DNA of 64,000 bases. Origin: Streptococcus mitis SK579. GTDB lineage: Bacteria > Bacillota > Bacilli > Lactobacillales > Streptococcaceae. The position numbers and the translations under genes were made by a program. The stretch is from contig NZ_AJJL01000078.1 of the NCBI RefSeq assembly GCF_000257905.1, positions 1 through 64,000 on the forward strand, written 5' to 3'. Positions 46,278 to 56,358 of this stretch are shown one piece after another. The notes under the pieces are model-generated. The model saw nothing but the letters and a program-made list of their open reading frames with translations, did no database searches and had not been told where the DNA came from. The stretch's first letter is position 1, and each line of letters opens with the position of its first letter.

Positions 46278-46850
46278 ATGTCAAAAACAAAGAAAATATT
46301 TTTAATTATTTTCTGTATTTTAATCTTGACAATTTTCCTTCCTGTTTTGATAGATTATCATCAAGTTAGTGATCTAGGCATTCAGCTATTTAGCTGGAGA
46401 CAGAATCATTTCGTTGAATTCTATCTCTCTAGATATATATTCTGGGGGATAGTGGCTCTATCAACTTTAGTTTTGTTATCGATATTAGTTGTGTTGTTTT
46501 ATCCTAAGCGTTATTTGGAAATTCAACTTGAAACTAAAAACGATACATTAAAATTAAAGAATTCGGCAATCGAAGGTTTTGTTAGAAGTTTGGTGAGTGA
46601 TCATGGATTGATCAAGAACCCAACTGTTCATGTAAATTTACGAAAAAATAAATGTTTCGTTCATGTAGAAGGTAAAATTCTTCCTTCGGACAACATCGCT
46701 GACAGATGCCAGCTAATTCAAAATGAAATAACTAATGGATTGAAGCAGTTTTTTGGTATTGAGCGTCAGGTTAAACTAGAAGTTCTAGTAAAAGACTACC
46801 AGCCTAAACCAAAACCTCAAAACAAAAAGACTGTTAGTCGTGTGAAGTAA
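46278..46850 (+). CDS. amaP: Alkaline shock response membrane anchor protein AmaP
   Basis: 190 residues from the ATG at 46278 behind GAAAGG. Two membrane segments (about 8-26 and 53-78) and a soluble C-terminal domain containing LVSDHGLIKNPTVHVNLRKNK. AmaP anchors Asp23/Gls24 proteins at the membrane; the Asp23 gene follows two genes later. The C-terminus is basic (KPKPQNKKTVSRVK). Confidence 0.88.
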   Translation: MSKTKKIFLIIFCILILTIFLPVLIDYHQVSDLGIQLFSWRQNHFVEFYLSRYIFWGIVALSTLVLLSILVVLFYPKRYLEIQLETKNDTLKLKNSAIEGFVRSLVSDHGLIKNPTVHVNLRKNKCFVHVEGKILPSDNIADRCQLIQNEITNGLKQFFGIERQVKLEVLVKDYQPKPKPQNKKTVSRVK

Positions 46851-46861
46851 GGAAGTAAAAA

Positions 46862-47032
46862 ATGGAATGGCTTAAACAATATCGATATCCAATTATCGCT
46901 GGTCTCATAGGCGTATTTCTCGCTTGTTTGATTGTCTCCTTTGGCTTCTTCAAAACAATATTTGTATTGATTTTAGGAGCACTAGGAGTTACAGCTGGGT
47001 TATATATCGAAAAAAACTATATAGATAAATAA
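46862..47032 (+). CDS. DUF2273-family small membrane protein
   Basis: 56 residues, MEWLKQYRYPIIAGLIGVFL onward: two hydrophobic segments (about 9-28 and 33-50) with a short charged end. DUF2273 proteins are constant neighbours of amaP and asp23. Starts 12 bases after the amaP stop; GGAAGTAAAA acts as the ribosome binding site. Confidence 0.85.
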   Translation: MEWLKQYRYPIIAGLIGVFLACLIVSFGFFKTIFVLILGALGVTAGLYIEKNYIDK

Positions 47033-47062
47033 AAATTACTAATTTAATTAAAGGAGTTTCAT

Positions 47063-47671
47063 ATGTCAAACGAAAAAAACACAAACACTAACGTAGAAAC
47101 GAAAGATGCTACTGTTGTAGCTCACGAAATCAAAGGAGAACTTACTTACGAAGATAAAGTTATCCAAAAAATCATTGGTCTGTCACTAGAAAACGTTTCA
47201 GGTCTTTTGGGAATCGACGGTGGTTTCTTCTCAAATCTTAAAGAAAAAATCGTTAACAGCGATGACGTAACAAGTGGTGTTAACGTAGAAGTTGGTAAAA
47301 CACAAGTTGCAGTTGACTTAAACATTATTGCTGAGTACCAAAAAAATGTTCCAGCTTTATATTCAGAAATCAGAGAAATCGTATCTTCAGAAGTTGCTAA
47401 AATGACTGACTTGGAAGTTGTTGAAATCAACGTAAACGTTGTCGACATCAAAACTAAAGAACAACATGAAGCAGACTCAGTAAGCCTTCAAGATCGCGTA
47501 TCTGACGTTGCTGAATCAACAGGAGAATTCGCTTCAGAACAATTCGAAAAAGCTAAATCTGGTCTTGGATCTGGTTTCTCAACTGTTCAAGAAAAAGTTA
47601 GCGAAGGTGTAGAAGCTGTTAAAGGTGCAGCAACTGGTGTAGTATCTCACGAAAAAACTCGTGTAAACTAA
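47063..47671 (+). CDS. Asp23/Gls24-family envelope stress protein
   Basis: 202 residues. The Asp23 domain spans about 24-140 (GELTYEDKVIQKIIGLSLENVSGLLGIDGGF, then VNVEVGKTQVAVDLNIIAEY and VEINVNVVDIKT). A C-terminal tail rich in Ala, Glu, Ser and Val (about 140-202) is helical and CsbD-like. It is membrane-associated through AmaP. Codon use is highly biased, consistent with strong expression. Confidence 0.93.
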   Translation: MSNEKNTNTNVETKDATVVAHEIKGELTYEDKVIQKIIGLSLENVSGLLGIDGGFFSNLKEKIVNSDDVTSGVNVEVGKTQVAVDLNIIAEYQKNVPALYSEIREIVSSEVAKMTDLEVVEINVNVVDIKTKEQHEADSVSLQDRVSDVAESTGEFASEQFEKAKSGLGSGFSTVQEKVSEGVEAVKGAATGVVSHEKTRVN

Positions 47672-47701
47672 GATAAAATAAATATAACAGGAGAAATTAT
47701 C

Positions 47702-47905
47702 ATGTCAGTAGAAGAAAAATTAAATCAAGCTAAAGGTTCTATTAAAGAAGGTGTTGGGAAAGCCATCGGTGATGAAAAAATGGAAAAAGAAGGAGCAGCT
47801 GAAAAAGTTGTTTCTAAAGTAAAAGAAGTTGCTGAAGATGCCAAAGACGCTGTAGAAGGTGCTGTAGAAGGTATCAAAAACATGTTGAGTAGCGACAATA
47901 AATAA
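47702..47905 (+). CDS. CsbD-family stress protein
   Basis: 67 residues, [31 protein letters not shown] onward, the classic CsbD repeat (KGxxKExxGKaxGD) with alternating Lys/Glu. It resembles the tail of the preceding Asp23 protein. General stress protein of unknown mechanism. GGAGAAATTATC precedes the ATG. Confidence 0.92.
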   Translation: MSVEEKLNQAKGSIKEGVGKAIGDEKMEKEGAAEKVVSKVKEVAEDAKDAVEGAVEGIKNMLSSDNK

Positions 47906-47975
47906 GGCTAAAAGTTACTTTATCTTTTTAGTAACATTAGTCAAAAGAGTCTGAGTCAAGATGATTCTCAGAAAA

Positions 47976-48017
47976 CAAAAAGCTAGAGATTTCCAATTGC
48001 GGAACTCTAGCTTTTTA
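47976..48017. terminator. Terminator after the stress operon
   Basis: AAAAAGCTAGAG pairs with CTCTAGCTTTTT around a 16-base loop; T tracts in both directions. Confidence 0.7.
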
Positions 48018-48336
48018 ATTTTGCCTCTTTCTCTTATTATATTTCAGCAGGTTGTTGGCCATGAGTACGAATCCCATGTCAATTCTCACTTGACACTTAC
48101 CTCTCAGATGACATCTCTTATAACCCAAACAAACCTTTATCTGCCCAAAGACAGATTTCATATCAATCTTACGTTTAGCGAAAATTTATCTACCCTTGGA
48201 AGATAAAAGTGCCTGATATTCTTTAGTTTTTAAACACTGGTAACGTTCATTCATATACAGTCCCTTTTGAGGGGCTGATTCAGGTTCATCATCGCAGTCA
48301 ACATTGATTTCAAAGACTTTTCCTAGCCTCTTTTTT
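48013..48336 (-). mobile_element. Transposase C-terminal remnant (IS1182-like)
   Basis: Minus strand translation contains KGLYMNERYQCLKTKEYQAL, then after a stop IDMKSVFGQIKVCLGYKRCH and VRIDMGFVLMANNLLKYNK, the end of a DDE transposase of the IS1182/IS5-like type. It has a stop codon in frame and no 5' two-thirds. Non-functional. Confidence 0.7.
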
Positions 48337-48342
48337 TGCTTT

Positions 48343-48798
48343 CTATCTCCCCTTTCTCATGATGTATTTTCGTACAGGTTCTTCAACCATTTGAACGATT
48401 TCAAATCCTTCTTTTTGGTAAAGATTGTGAGCTGTTTGATTTGCCTCGTAGACATTTAGAGAAATAGTATCTATGTCTTCATTTTCAAATGCCAAACTAA
48501 CAAATTTCCTTAAAGCCTGGCTACCTAAGCCTTGCCCCTGTTTCTGAGGATTGATAAAAAATCTTCCAATATGAAGATTACTGTCTTCTAGCCTGATTTT
48601 TTGTATTAGCCCCACAAACTCTTGTCCTTCAAAGATTGAAAAGATCCCTTCCAAATCTTGCAAAACTTGAATTGTCAAGGGAAAAGGAATCATTGTTCCC
48701 ATCCATTGCTCTTGAAAGTATTTGCCAAGGGAGTTGGACCATTGGCATACGAGCTGAGCGTTTTCTGTGCTCACCTTTTCTTCAAAACGAATTATCAT
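48343..48798 (-). CDS. GNAT-family N-acetyltransferase
   Basis: 151 residues, with motif A FFINPQKQGQGLGSQALRKFV (about 79-99, acetyl-CoA pyrophosphate loop QGQGLG) and the C-terminal NVYEANQTAHNLYQKEGFEIV. Substrate unknown. Divergent from the prepilin peptidase gene. Confidence 0.9.
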   Translation of the reverse strand: MIIRFEEKVSTENAQLVCQWSNSLGKYFQEQWMGTMIPFPLTIQVLQDLEGIFSIFEGQEFVGLIQKIRLEDSNLHIGRFFINPQKQGQGLGSQALRKFVSLAFENEDIDTISLNVYEANQTAHNLYQKEGFEIVQMVEEPVRKYIMRKGR

Positions 48799-48867
48799 CT
48801 TTGTCTCACCATCTTATCTATGTTTCTCCATTATACTACTTCTCCTATTTTTTACGAATAGATAAGT

Positions 48868-49527
48868 ATGATTGATTTTTATTTTTTTCTTGTCGGGAGC
48901 ATTCTTGCTTCCTTTCTTAGTTTGGTCATTGACCGTTTTCCAGAGCAATCCATTATCCAACCTGCTAGTCACTGCGATTCCTGTCAGACTCCCTTGCGTC
49001 CCTTAGATTTGATTCCGATTCTCTCGCAGATCTTCAATCGCTTTCGCTGTCGCTACTGCAAGGCTCCTTATCCAGTCTGGTATGCCCTTTTGGAACTAGG
49101 CTTAGGACTCATCTTTCTGCTTTACTCCTGGGAATTACTTTCCTTGAGGCAAGTCATCCTAATCACTGCTGGTTTGACCTTAGGCATCTACGACTTTCGC
49201 CATCAGGAATATCCCTTACTGGTCTGGATGACTTTTCACCTAATCCTCATGGCTTTCTGTGGTTGGAATCTGGTCATGGTCTTCTTCCTTGTCCTTGGAA
49301 TTTTAGCTCATTTTATCGATATCCGCATGGGCGCAGGGGATTTTCTCTTTTTAGCTTCTTGTGCTATCGTCTTTAGCGCAACAGAATTACTCATCTTGAT
49401 TCAGTTTGCTTCTGCTACGGGGATTCTTGCCTTTCTCCTACAAAAGAAAAAGGAAAGACTTCCTTTCGTGCCTTTCCTCTTGCTCGCTGCTTGTGTGATT
49501 ATTTTTGGTAAGCTACTGCTTGTTTGA
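48868..49527 (+). CDS. cclA: Type 4 prepilin peptidase (ComC/CilC-type, family A24)
   Basis: 219 residues with the zinc-like double knuckle [13 protein letters not shown] and [10 protein letters not shown] (about 35-75), seven or more hydrophobic segments, and the second catalytic Asp in [14 protein letters not shown] (about 155, GxGD). It processes competence pseudopilins (ComGC and others). The 3' end overlaps the convergent trpA end by 29 bases. Confidence 0.93.
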   Translation: MIDFYFFLVGSILASFLSLVIDRFPEQSIIQPASHCDSCQTPLRPLDLIPILSQIFNRFRCRYCKAPYPVWYALLELGLGLIFLLYSWELLSLRQVILITAGLTLGIYDFRHQEYPLLVWMTFHLILMAFCGWNLVMVFFLVLGILAHFIDIRMGAGDFLFLASCAIVFSATELLILIQFASATGILAFLLQKKKERLPFVPFLLLAACVIIFGKLLLV

Positions 49528-50275
49528 TAAAGTCCTGAATCGGCTCTCCTTGGTGGAGAGCTTTTACAATTTTCGAACCAACGATAACACCATCTGACAC
49601 CGCATTGAAGCGTTCTACATCAGCTTGACTAGATACGCCAAATCCTGTCAAGACTGGGATATCAGCCACTTGATGCAATTGTGCCAAGTGCTTGTCCAAG
49701 TCTGCACGGTAATTGCCTGATTTCCCTGTCACCCCATTAATAGCAACGGCATAGACAAATCCTTCTGCCCCTTCAATCAACTCTTTCTGACGCTCAATCC
49801 CTGTGGTCAAACTTACTAAAGGAATCAAGGCGATGTCTGTGTCTGCTAAAAAGGGCTCCACAAAGTTGGCATGCTCATGAGGCAGGTCTGGGATAATCAA
49901 GCCCTTAACTGCTGTATCTGCCACATCTTTGACAAATTTCTCCACACCATACTGAAAGAGGGGGTTAAAGTAGGTCATAATGACCAGTGGAACCTCTGTT
50001 TCAATGGTTTTCAAGGTTTCAACCAAAGCCTGGGTAGAGGTCCCGTGGGCTAGACTGCGCAAGCCAGCTTCTTCGATAACAGGTCCATCTGCAACAGGGT
50101 CTGAAAAAGGAATGCCCACTTCAATGGCAGAGACACCCAAATTTTCTAAAAAGTGGATTGTTTCACCGAGACCGTCCAAACCTTTCTCATGGTCTCCAGC
50201 CATGATATAGGGAACGAAAATTCCTTTTCCAGCTGCTTTTATAGCGTTTAATTTTTCTGTTAGTGTCTTAGGCAT
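49499..50275 (-). CDS. trpA: Tryptophan synthase alpha subunit
   Basis: 258-residue TIM barrel releasing indole from indole-3-glycerol phosphate. Catalytic Glu in [21 protein letters not shown] (about 50-70) and Asp in the same stretch, with [13 protein letters not shown] and the phosphate-binding GFGVSSQ / GVIVGSKIV near the C-terminus. Partner of TrpB, whose gene it overlaps by 8 bases. Last gene of the trp operon. Confidence 0.97.
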   Translation of the reverse strand: MPKTLTEKLNAIKAAGKGIFVPYIMAGDHEKGLDGLGETIHFLENLGVSAIEVGIPFSDPVADGPVIEEAGLRSLAHGTSTQALVETLKTIETEVPLVIMTYFNPLFQYGVEKFVKDVADTAVKGLIIPDLPHEHANFVEPFLADTDIALIPLVSLTTGIERQKELIEGAEGFVYAVAINGVTGKSGNYRADLDKHLAQLHQVADIPVLTGFGVSSQADVERFNAVSDGVIVGSKIVKALHQGEPIQDFIKQAVAYQK

Positions 50276-51491
50276 GAGCTTCTCCCTTCTTTGCTGCGTC
50301 TGCTTCCAAGCGGTCCTTGACTTGAACTACATCCTTATCCCCACGACCCGATAGACAGACAATCATGGACTTGTCTGGTCCGAGTTCTTTGGCCAATTTC
50401 ACCGCAAAGGCGATTGCATGACTAGATTCCAAGGCTGGGATAATCCCTTCCACACGAGACAAGAGTCGGAATCCTTCCAAGGCTTCTTCGTCCGTCACAG
50501 GAACATAGCTGGCACGTTTAATATCGTGGTAGTGAGAATGTTCTGGACCGATACCAGGATAGTCCAAACCTGCTGAGATAGAGAAAGCTTCAAGAATTTG
50601 ACCATGGGCATCTTGGAGCACATCCATAAGAGAACCGTGGAGGACACCTGGGCGACCCTTAGTCAAGGTAGCTGCGTGGTGCTCTGTATCCACACCAAGT
50701 CCTGCTGCTTCAGCTCCATACATAGCTACAGACTCATCTTCTACAAATGGATGGAAGAGACCGATGGCATTAGAACCACCGCCAACACAGGCTACTAGGG
50801 CATCTGGCAGATCTTGACCTGTCAAGTCGCGGTACTGTTGTTTAGCTTCTCGACCAATGACACTTTGGAAGTCACGAACGATTTCTGGGAAAGGATGAGG
50901 CCCCAAGGCAGAACCAAGGATATAGTGGGTATCATCGATATTAGCTACCCATGAACGAAGGGCTGCATTGACCGCATCCTTGAGCACGCGCGAACCGTCT
51001 GTCACTGCCTCGACCTTAGCTCCCAAAAGCTCCATACGGAAGACATTGAGGGCTTGGCGTTTGACATCTTCCTCACCCATATAGATGGTACATTCCATGT
51101 TAAAGAGGGCTGCAGCAGTTGCAGTTGCCACACCGTGCTGACCAGCACCTGTTTCTGCGATAATTTTCTTTTTACCCATGCGTTTAGCAAGCAAAACTTG
51201 TCCCAAGGCATTGTTAATCTTGTGGGCCCCTGTATGGTTGAGGTCTTCACGTTTAAGATAAATCTTGGCTCCGCCAATATGCTGGGTCAAGTTTTTTGCG
51301 TAGTAAAGAGGAGTTTCACGCCCCACATACTGGCGTAAGAGTTGGTTTAATTCCTCTTGGAAACTTGGGTCTGCTTGACTTTCACGATAGGCCTTCTCCA
51401 ACTCTAAAACTGCTGTCATCAATGTTTCTGGGACAAAACGTCCGCCAAATTTTCCGTAAAATCCATCTTTATTTGGTTCCTGATATGCCAT
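50268..51491 (-). CDS. trpB: Tryptophan synthase beta subunit (operon copy)
   Basis: 407-residue PLP enzyme joining indole and serine. PLP Lys in [15 protein letters not shown] (about 92-96), phosphate loop [10 protein letters not shown] (about 238) and [12 protein letters not shown]. The GHAKINN context is TrpB1 type, working with TrpA. A second, more divergent TrpB gene lies upstream at 56359. The start overlaps the trpF end by 23 bases. Confidence 0.97.
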   Translation of the reverse strand: MAYQEPNKDGFYGKFGGRFVPETLMTAVLELEKAYRESQADPSFQEELNQLLRQYVGRETPLYYAKNLTQHIGGAKIYLKREDLNHTGAHKINNALGQVLLAKRMGKKKIIAETGAGQHGVATATAAALFNMECTIYMGEEDVKRQALNVFRMELLGAKVEAVTDGSRVLKDAVNAALRSWVANIDDTHYILGSALGPHPFPEIVRDFQSVIGREAKQQYRDLTGQDLPDALVACVGGGSNAIGLFHPFVEDESVAMYGAEAAGLGVDTEHHAATLTKGRPGVLHGSLMDVLQDAHGQILEAFSISAGLDYPGIGPEHSHYHDIKRASYVPVTDEEALEGFRLLSRVEGIIPALESSHAIAFAVKLAKELGPDKSMIVCLSGRGDKDVVQVKDRLEADAAKKGEAHA

Positions 51492-52068
51492 GCTTTACCC
51501 TCTCTATAAATCTTCTAATCTTTTCATGATCTTTTTGTCCATCTGTCTCCACTCCGCTCGATACATCTACTGCATAGGGAGTAAAGTGTTGAATTGCTTT
51601 TACTACATTGTCTTCCTTAAGCCCACCTGCGATAAAGAAAGGATGAGTTAGTCCAATCGTATCCAGTTGAGCCCAGTCAAAGGTCTGGCCACTCCCTGCC
51701 ACAGGAGCATCAAAGAGTAGATAGTCTGCCTGAGAATTGGGCACATGACCCTCTCCATCCACCTGCACAGCCTGAATACTGTCACAAGGCAAATTCTCAA
51801 ACAAATCATCTGCCACCTGACCGTGAACTTGAACCAAGTCCAAGCCAACTTTGTCAATCGCTTCTAGCAGTTCTGCCCGACTTGGTGAAACAAATACACC
51901 AACCTTTTTGACATCTGCAGGAATGAGCTTTGCCAGCTCAGTAGCCTGATCCAAGGTCACCTGTCTTTTACTAGGTGCAAAGACAAAACCGATATAGTCC
52001 GCTCCTGCTGAAACGGCTGTTTCCACCGCTTCTTTGGTCGATAATCCGCAAATTTTAACCTTTGTCAA
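51469..52068 (-). CDS. trpF: Phosphoribosylanthranilate isomerase
   Basis: 199-residue TIM barrel for the Amadori rearrangement in Trp synthesis. KICGLST (Cys7 as general base) at the start, [19 protein letters not shown] and [14 protein letters not shown] (Asp general acid) are present. Overlaps trpC by 14 bases. Confidence 0.96.
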   Translation of the reverse strand: MTKVKICGLSTKEAVETAVSAGADYIGFVFAPSKRQVTLDQATELAKLIPADVKKVGVFVSPSRAELLEAIDKVGLDLVQVHGQVADDLFENLPCDSIQAVQVDGEGHVPNSQADYLLFDAPVAGSGQTFDWAQLDTIGLTHPFFIAGGLKEDNVVKAIQHFTPYAVDVSSGVETDGQKDHEKIRRFIERVKHGISGTK

Positions 52069-52822
52069 TCTGCAACTCCTTGATTCTCTGGGCTACATCT
52101 TCTGCCTGCATGAGAGCTGTCCCTACTAAAATTCCGTTAAAGTATGGTGCTACTCGTTCCACATCCTGCCCTGTGAAAATAGCCGATTCAGAAATGTACA
52201 AGCAATCTTCTTTGAAGTGTTTAGCCAAGTCTACACTGGTCTGCAAATCGACCTCAAAGGTTGTCAAGTTACGGTTATTAACTCCGATAATCTGAGCACC
52301 AAGTCTGTAAGCTACTTCTAGTTCAGCTAGGTTGTGGGTTTCCACCAAGACTTCCAAGCCAAGCTCCGTCGCATAGTCATAAAGTTCCTTAAGACGTTCT
52401 TCTGACAAGGCTGCCACAATGAGCAAGATGACTGTTGCACCTGCATTGCGAGCACGGATGATTTGCTTTTCATCGATGATAAAGTCCTTGTTGAGCGTTG
52501 GAATGTTTACCTGACTGGAAATCTCCCGTAGATAATCCAAATGCCCTTTAAAGAAAACCTCATCTGTCAAAACCGAAATCATCACTGCGCCGTTTGCTTC
52601 ATAAGTCTGGGCCTGTTGCACAATATCCACATCGAGATTGATATCTCCCAGACTAGGGCTAGCTTTCTTAACTTCAGAGATTACCTGCAAGCGGTCTTGA
52701 TGTTTCTTCAAAAAGTCAGCCAAGCGATAGGTCTGGCGCAAGGGCTGGATTTCCTCCAGCTCCATCTGCTCGACCTCACGCGCCTTCTGCTCCAAAATTC
52801 GTGCTAAAAATTCCTGACTCAT
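52055..52822 (-). CDS. trpC: Indole-3-glycerol phosphate synthase
   Basis: 255-residue TIM barrel closing the indole ring. Motifs: [15 protein letters not shown] (catalytic Glu/Lys, about 48-62), [38 protein letters not shown] (Asn/Arg) and [13 protein letters not shown]. Full length. Overlaps trpD by 4 bases. Confidence 0.97.
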   Translation of the reverse strand: MSQEFLARILEQKAREVEQMELEEIQPLRQTYRLADFLKKHQDRLQVISEVKKASPSLGDINLDVDIVQQAQTYEANGAVMISVLTDEVFFKGHLDYLREISSQVNIPTLNKDFIIDEKQIIRARNAGATVILLIVAALSEERLKELYDYATELGLEVLVETHNLAELEVAYRLGAQIIGVNNRNLTTFEVDLQTSVDLAKHFKEDCLYISESAIFTGQDVERVAPYFNGILVGTALMQAEDVAQRIKELQIDKG

Positions 52823-53823
52823 TTTTGGTACTCCTGTAACAGTCTGAGTTTTTCAAGAGCCTTGCCATTAGCAATGACTTGACGAGCTAAGGCAACTCCA
52901 TCCTTGATATTATCTACCTTACCATTAGCATAGAAACCAAGACCAGCATTCAAGACTGTCGTTTCCAAGAATGGACTTGGTTCGTTCTTAAGAACACTAA
53001 GCAAAATTTCTGCATTTTCCTGAGCATTTCCTCCACGGATATCTTCGATAGCGTAGCGCTCCATCCCTAAATCCTCTGGAGTAAAGCTTGACAAGCTGAT
53101 TTCGCCATTTTCAAGAAGTGCAATCTTGGTTGTTCCATTCAAACCAGCTTCATCCAATCCTTCTGGTCCAGCAACCACAATGGCACGTTTGCGACCCATA
53201 TTTTTCAAAACCTGAGCTGTACTTTCTAGCAGTTCTGGACGACTAATTCCAAGAAGCTGTGTTTCCAAGGCCATTGGGTGAATCAGTGGACCAGTCAAGT
53301 TCATAATCGTTGGAATTCCCAATTCCAAACGGGCTGGCATGATGTATTTCATAGCTGGGTGCATATTTTTAGCAAAGAGAAAGACGATTCCAGTTTTATC
53401 AAAGACCTTACCTAGTTCAGCTGGTTTGAGGTCTAGGTTGATGCCCAAGGCTTCGAGGACATCTGCAGAACCAGATTTAGAAGAAATCGAGCGGTTACCA
53501 TGCTTGGCCATGTGAACACCGCCACCAGCCAAGACAAAGGCTGCAGTTGTGGAGATGTTAAAACTGAAAGACTTATCCCCACCTGTACCACAGTTGTCCA
53601 TAGCATCATGAATCTCAGTTGGAATGTGTTGGGCATGTCCTCTCATGACTTGGGCAATGGCTGTACGTTCTTCAGGTGTTTCCCCCTTCATCTTAAGAGC
53701 CAAAAGGAGAGAAGCAATCTGTGCCTCCGTTACACGGCCAGTTACGATACGCTCAATAACATCCGTCATTTCCACACCTGATAAATTTTCAAATTTTGCT
53801 AGTTTTTCAATAATCTCTTTCAT
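52819..53823 (-). CDS. trpD: Anthranilate phosphoribosyltransferase
   Basis: 334 residues, type III phosphoribosyltransferase fold. PRPP site [17 protein letters not shown] (about 77-93), [21 protein letters not shown] (about 107-127) and [15 protein letters not shown] are intact. Starts 10 bases after trpG. Confidence 0.97.
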   Translation of the reverse strand: MKEIIEKLAKFENLSGVEMTDVIERIVTGRVTEAQIASLLLALKMKGETPEERTAIAQVMRGHAQHIPTEIHDAMDNCGTGGDKSFSFNISTTAAFVLAGGGVHMAKHGNRSISSKSGSADVLEALGINLDLKPAELGKVFDKTGIVFLFAKNMHPAMKYIMPARLELGIPTIMNLTGPLIHPMALETQLLGISRPELLESTAQVLKNMGRKRAIVVAGPEGLDEAGLNGTTKIALLENGEISLSSFTPEDLGMERYAIEDIRGGNAQENAEILLSVLKNEPSPFLETTVLNAGLGFYANGKVDNIKDGVALARQVIANGKALEKLRLLQEYQK

Positions 53824-53833
53824 CCTAGTTTTC

Positions 53834-54400
53834 TCACTTTACAACCTTCTCGATAAAATTCCGAATAGAAGACAAGCCATCTGGCGTTCCGATACTCTCT
53901 GGATGGTACTGGAAACCATAAATCGGCAGGCTTTTGTGTTGAATCCCCATGATGGCTTGATCATCAGTCGAACGAGCTGTCACTTCAAAGTCTTCTGGCA
54001 TTTCTTCAATCAAGATACTGTGATAACGCATGACCGCACGGCCATCCTCGATACCTTGATACAAAACAGATGGTGCTTCAAAGTTGATATTGCTCTGTTT
54101 CCCATGCATGACTTTTGGAGCCAAGCCAAGCTTACCACCAAAGACTTCTGCAATGGCTTGATGACCCAGACAAATCCCAAGAATCGGCTTTTTGCCAGCA
54201 AAGTCACGAATCATATCTTCCATCTTTCCAGCATCAACTGGCCAACCTGGACCGGGAGAAAAGACCAAACCATCTGCTTTTTCAGCTTCTTCATATAGCT
54301 TAGGATCATCGTTTCTCAATACCTGAACTTCTGCAAAATTCCCAATATATTGGGCCAAGTTATAGGTAAAAGAATCATAGTTGTCAATCAATAAAATCAT
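53834..54400 (-). CDS. trpG: Anthranilate synthase glutamine amidotransferase component
   Basis: 188-residue class I amidotransferase supplying ammonia to TrpE. Cys nucleophile in [13 protein letters not shown] (about 79), His and Glu in [13 protein letters not shown] (about 170), oxyanion FSPGPGWP. Overlaps trpE by 4 bases. Confidence 0.97.
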   Translation of the reverse strand: MILLIDNYDSFTYNLAQYIGNFAEVQVLRNDDPKLYEEAEKADGLVFSPGPGWPVDAGKMEDMIRDFAGKKPILGICLGHQAIAEVFGGKLGLAPKVMHGKQSNINFEAPSVLYQGIEDGRAVMRYHSILIEEMPEDFEVTARSTDDQAIMGIQHKSLPIYGFQYHPESIGTPDGLSSIRNFIEKVVK

Positions 54401-55758
54401 GGTCTTAGTTCTCCAATTCTAGTCATAGATTTAGCTTTGTTAATGGTTTCTTGGTATTCGTTTTGGGCGATAGAGTCATAGACAATTCCTGCCCCAGCCT
54501 GCACATAGGCTATTTGATTTTTGAGAATCATGGTTCGGATGGCAATGGCCAAGTCCATATCACCCGTCGCAGACAAGTAGCCGATTGCTCCTGCGTATAC
54601 ACCGCGTTTTTCCGTTTCCAGTTCATAGATCCGTCTCATAGCTCGAATCTTTGGTGCTCCTGAAACTGTTCCAGCAGGAAGTGTTGCTTTCAAAGCATCC
54701 ATGGCAGTGAGTTCTGGAAGCAAACGCCCCTTGACAACACTAGTCAAATGCATGACGTAGCGGAAGAGCTCCACTTCCATATACTTGGTAACTTGTACAC
54801 TTGCCGTTTCAGAGATGCGACCAATATCGTTACGACCTAAGTCTACCAACATTCGATGCTCTGCTGTTTCCTTTTCATCAGAAAGCAGGTCTGTCGCTAA
54901 GGTCTTGTCCTCTTCATCCGTAGCTCCTCTTGGTCGTGTACCCGCAATCGGATTGGTTGTCACGATGCCATTTTTGACGGAAACCAAACTTTCTGGACTG
55001 GCACCGATGATTTGATAATTCCCAAAATCATAGAAATAAAGGTAATTAGATGGATTGGTCACGCGGAGATTTCTGTAGAAGTCAAATGGATTTCCAGTAA
55101 CTTCTGCTGAGAAGCGCTGACTGAGTACGCATTGGAACATATCCCCGTTACGAATCAAGTCACGAGCTGTTTCCACCATTTCCTCAAACTTCTGAGGAGC
55201 GATATGTGGTTTGAAGTCTAACGGAGATAGATCCAAGTCTTCAAATTCATTTGAAGCAGGGATGCGTAATTCCTCAAGCACTTTATTCAAGGCTTCTGCC
55301 AAGTCTTCTTGACTTCGCTCACTATAGAGAGTATCCTCGATGACATGGATTTTTTCCTTCTTGTGGTCAAAGACCATGTAGCTCTCATAGACAAAGAAAT
55401 GCATGTCTGGCGTTCCAATAGTATCTTCAGGAATTTGACCAATTTCTTCATAAAGCGAAATCATATCGTAACCAACAAAACCAATGGCTCCACCACCAAA
55501 AGGTAGGTCTGAGTGGTGCTGGCTCTTATGAGTCACTTCATAAAGGAAATCCAAGGGATCTCGATCAATCACTTGACCATTTTGATAAAGGACTCCATTT
55601 TCAAACTTAATCTCAAAAACTGGATTATAGGCTAAGATAGAAAAACGAGCTGTTTCCTTGTCTCTCGGAATACTCTCTAAGATAACCTTGTGTTGCCCCT
55701 TTAAGCGCATATAAGCCAAGATTGGTGATAAGACATCTCCATGAATGATTCGTTCCAT
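54397..55758 (-). CDS. trpE: Anthranilate synthase component I
   Basis: 453 residues making anthranilate from chorismate. Tryptophan feedback motif VILESIPRD (LLES-like, about 25), and the chorismate-binding domain: GASPESLVSVKNGIVTTNPIAGTRPRGAT (about 250-280), LVDLGRNDIGRI, and PAGTVSGAPKIRAM (about 365). First gene of trpEGDCFBA. A leader of 330 bases separates it from the T-box. Confidence 0.97.
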   Translation of the reverse strand: MERIIHGDVLSPILAYMRLKGQHKVILESIPRDKETARFSILAYNPVFEIKFENGVLYQNGQVIDRDPLDFLYEVTHKSQHHSDLPFGGGAIGFVGYDMISLYEEIGQIPEDTIGTPDMHFFVYESYMVFDHKKEKIHVIEDTLYSERSQEDLAEALNKVLEELRIPASNEFEDLDLSPLDFKPHIAPQKFEEMVETARDLIRNGDMFQCVLSQRFSAEVTGNPFDFYRNLRVTNPSNYLYFYDFGNYQIIGASPESLVSVKNGIVTTNPIAGTRPRGATDEEDKTLATDLLSDEKETAEHRMLVDLGRNDIGRISETASVQVTKYMEVELFRYVMHLTSVVKGRLLPELTAMDALKATLPAGTVSGAPKIRAMRRIYELETEKRGVYAGAIGYLSATGDMDLAIAIRTMILKNQIAYVQAGAGIVYDSIAQNEYQETINKAKSMTRIGELRP

Positions 55759-55820
55759 TGTAATTTCCCTTTCAGTTCCTTATTTTTAATTTTTTATCTT
55801 TTTTCTATTTCCCTTAAATA

Positions 55821-55992
55821 GTGCGGACGGGAGGTAAAATTATCCAGTGGATGATTTTAGAAATCCATGAAATGAAAGACCTAATTTTTGAGTTCCTCGC
55901 TCATTCATTTCTAGGCTCAGGCTAAAATAGTTCCCCGAACTATTTTACTCTCAAAAATTCCGTCCTAGAGAAGCATCTTTGCTTCTCTAGGA
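55821..55992. repeat. Cluster of nested inverted repeats in the trpE leader
   Basis: AAAATTATCC/GGATGATTTT (55836-55859); AATTTTTGAG (55883) with CTCAAAAATT (to 55958) enclosing AAAATAGTTC-CCC-GAACTATTTT; GGACGG (55824) with CCGTCC (55960); and CCTAGAGAAGCA/TGCTTCTCTAGG (55964-55991). None has a U tract. This is a structured insertion of unknown type between T-box and trpE. Confidence 0.55.
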
Positions 55993-56111
55993 TACCACTA
56001 TGGCGGGAAATATCTTTTAGAAACTCACTTCGTTCGCAAATTTTTTGTAGCAATCTATTTAATAATGAACAATAATTTAAAACTAAACAGCTGAACCTAT
56101 AATAGACATAT

Positions 56112-56335
56112 AAAAATCCCCACGCAAAATAACTTGCGTGAGGACGAAATTCGCGGTGCCACCTCAATTATAGGATTTCTCCTATCTCTCATTCCTGTCT
56201 CAGAAACCTCCTGTAACAGGCTGTGCGATAAAGGGCACTCCCTTGAGAATTATGTTTTCTTCTCTCGTTTCAGATGGACCCAACCTTACAGCTTTCTCTG
56301 CTTGTTTCCAGCAACCACAAGCTCTCTGTGAGAGA
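56112..56335 (-). promoter_or_regulatory. Tryptophan T-box leader of trpE
   Basis: Minus strand: stem I region from about 56335 with a UGG-containing specifier stretch (GGTTGGGTCC), the T-box TTGAGGTGGCACCGCG (56152-56167), and a terminator CCTCACGCAA/TTGCGTGGGG plus TTTTT (56112-56145). Uncharged tRNA-Trp pairing would favour the antiterminator. It begins about 25 bases after the trpB2 stop, with no obvious promoter between. Confidence 0.85.
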
Positions 56336-56358
56336 AAAAACTGTAATTTTTCCATCTT

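Noticed and set aside
47961-48206. 81-codon plus-strand ORF
   Set aside because: Antisense to the transposase remnant, which shows recognisable protein motifs on the minus strand.
53624-54298. 224-codon plus-strand ORF over trpG and trpD
   Set aside because: Antisense shadow; the real genes carry full catalytic motifs.
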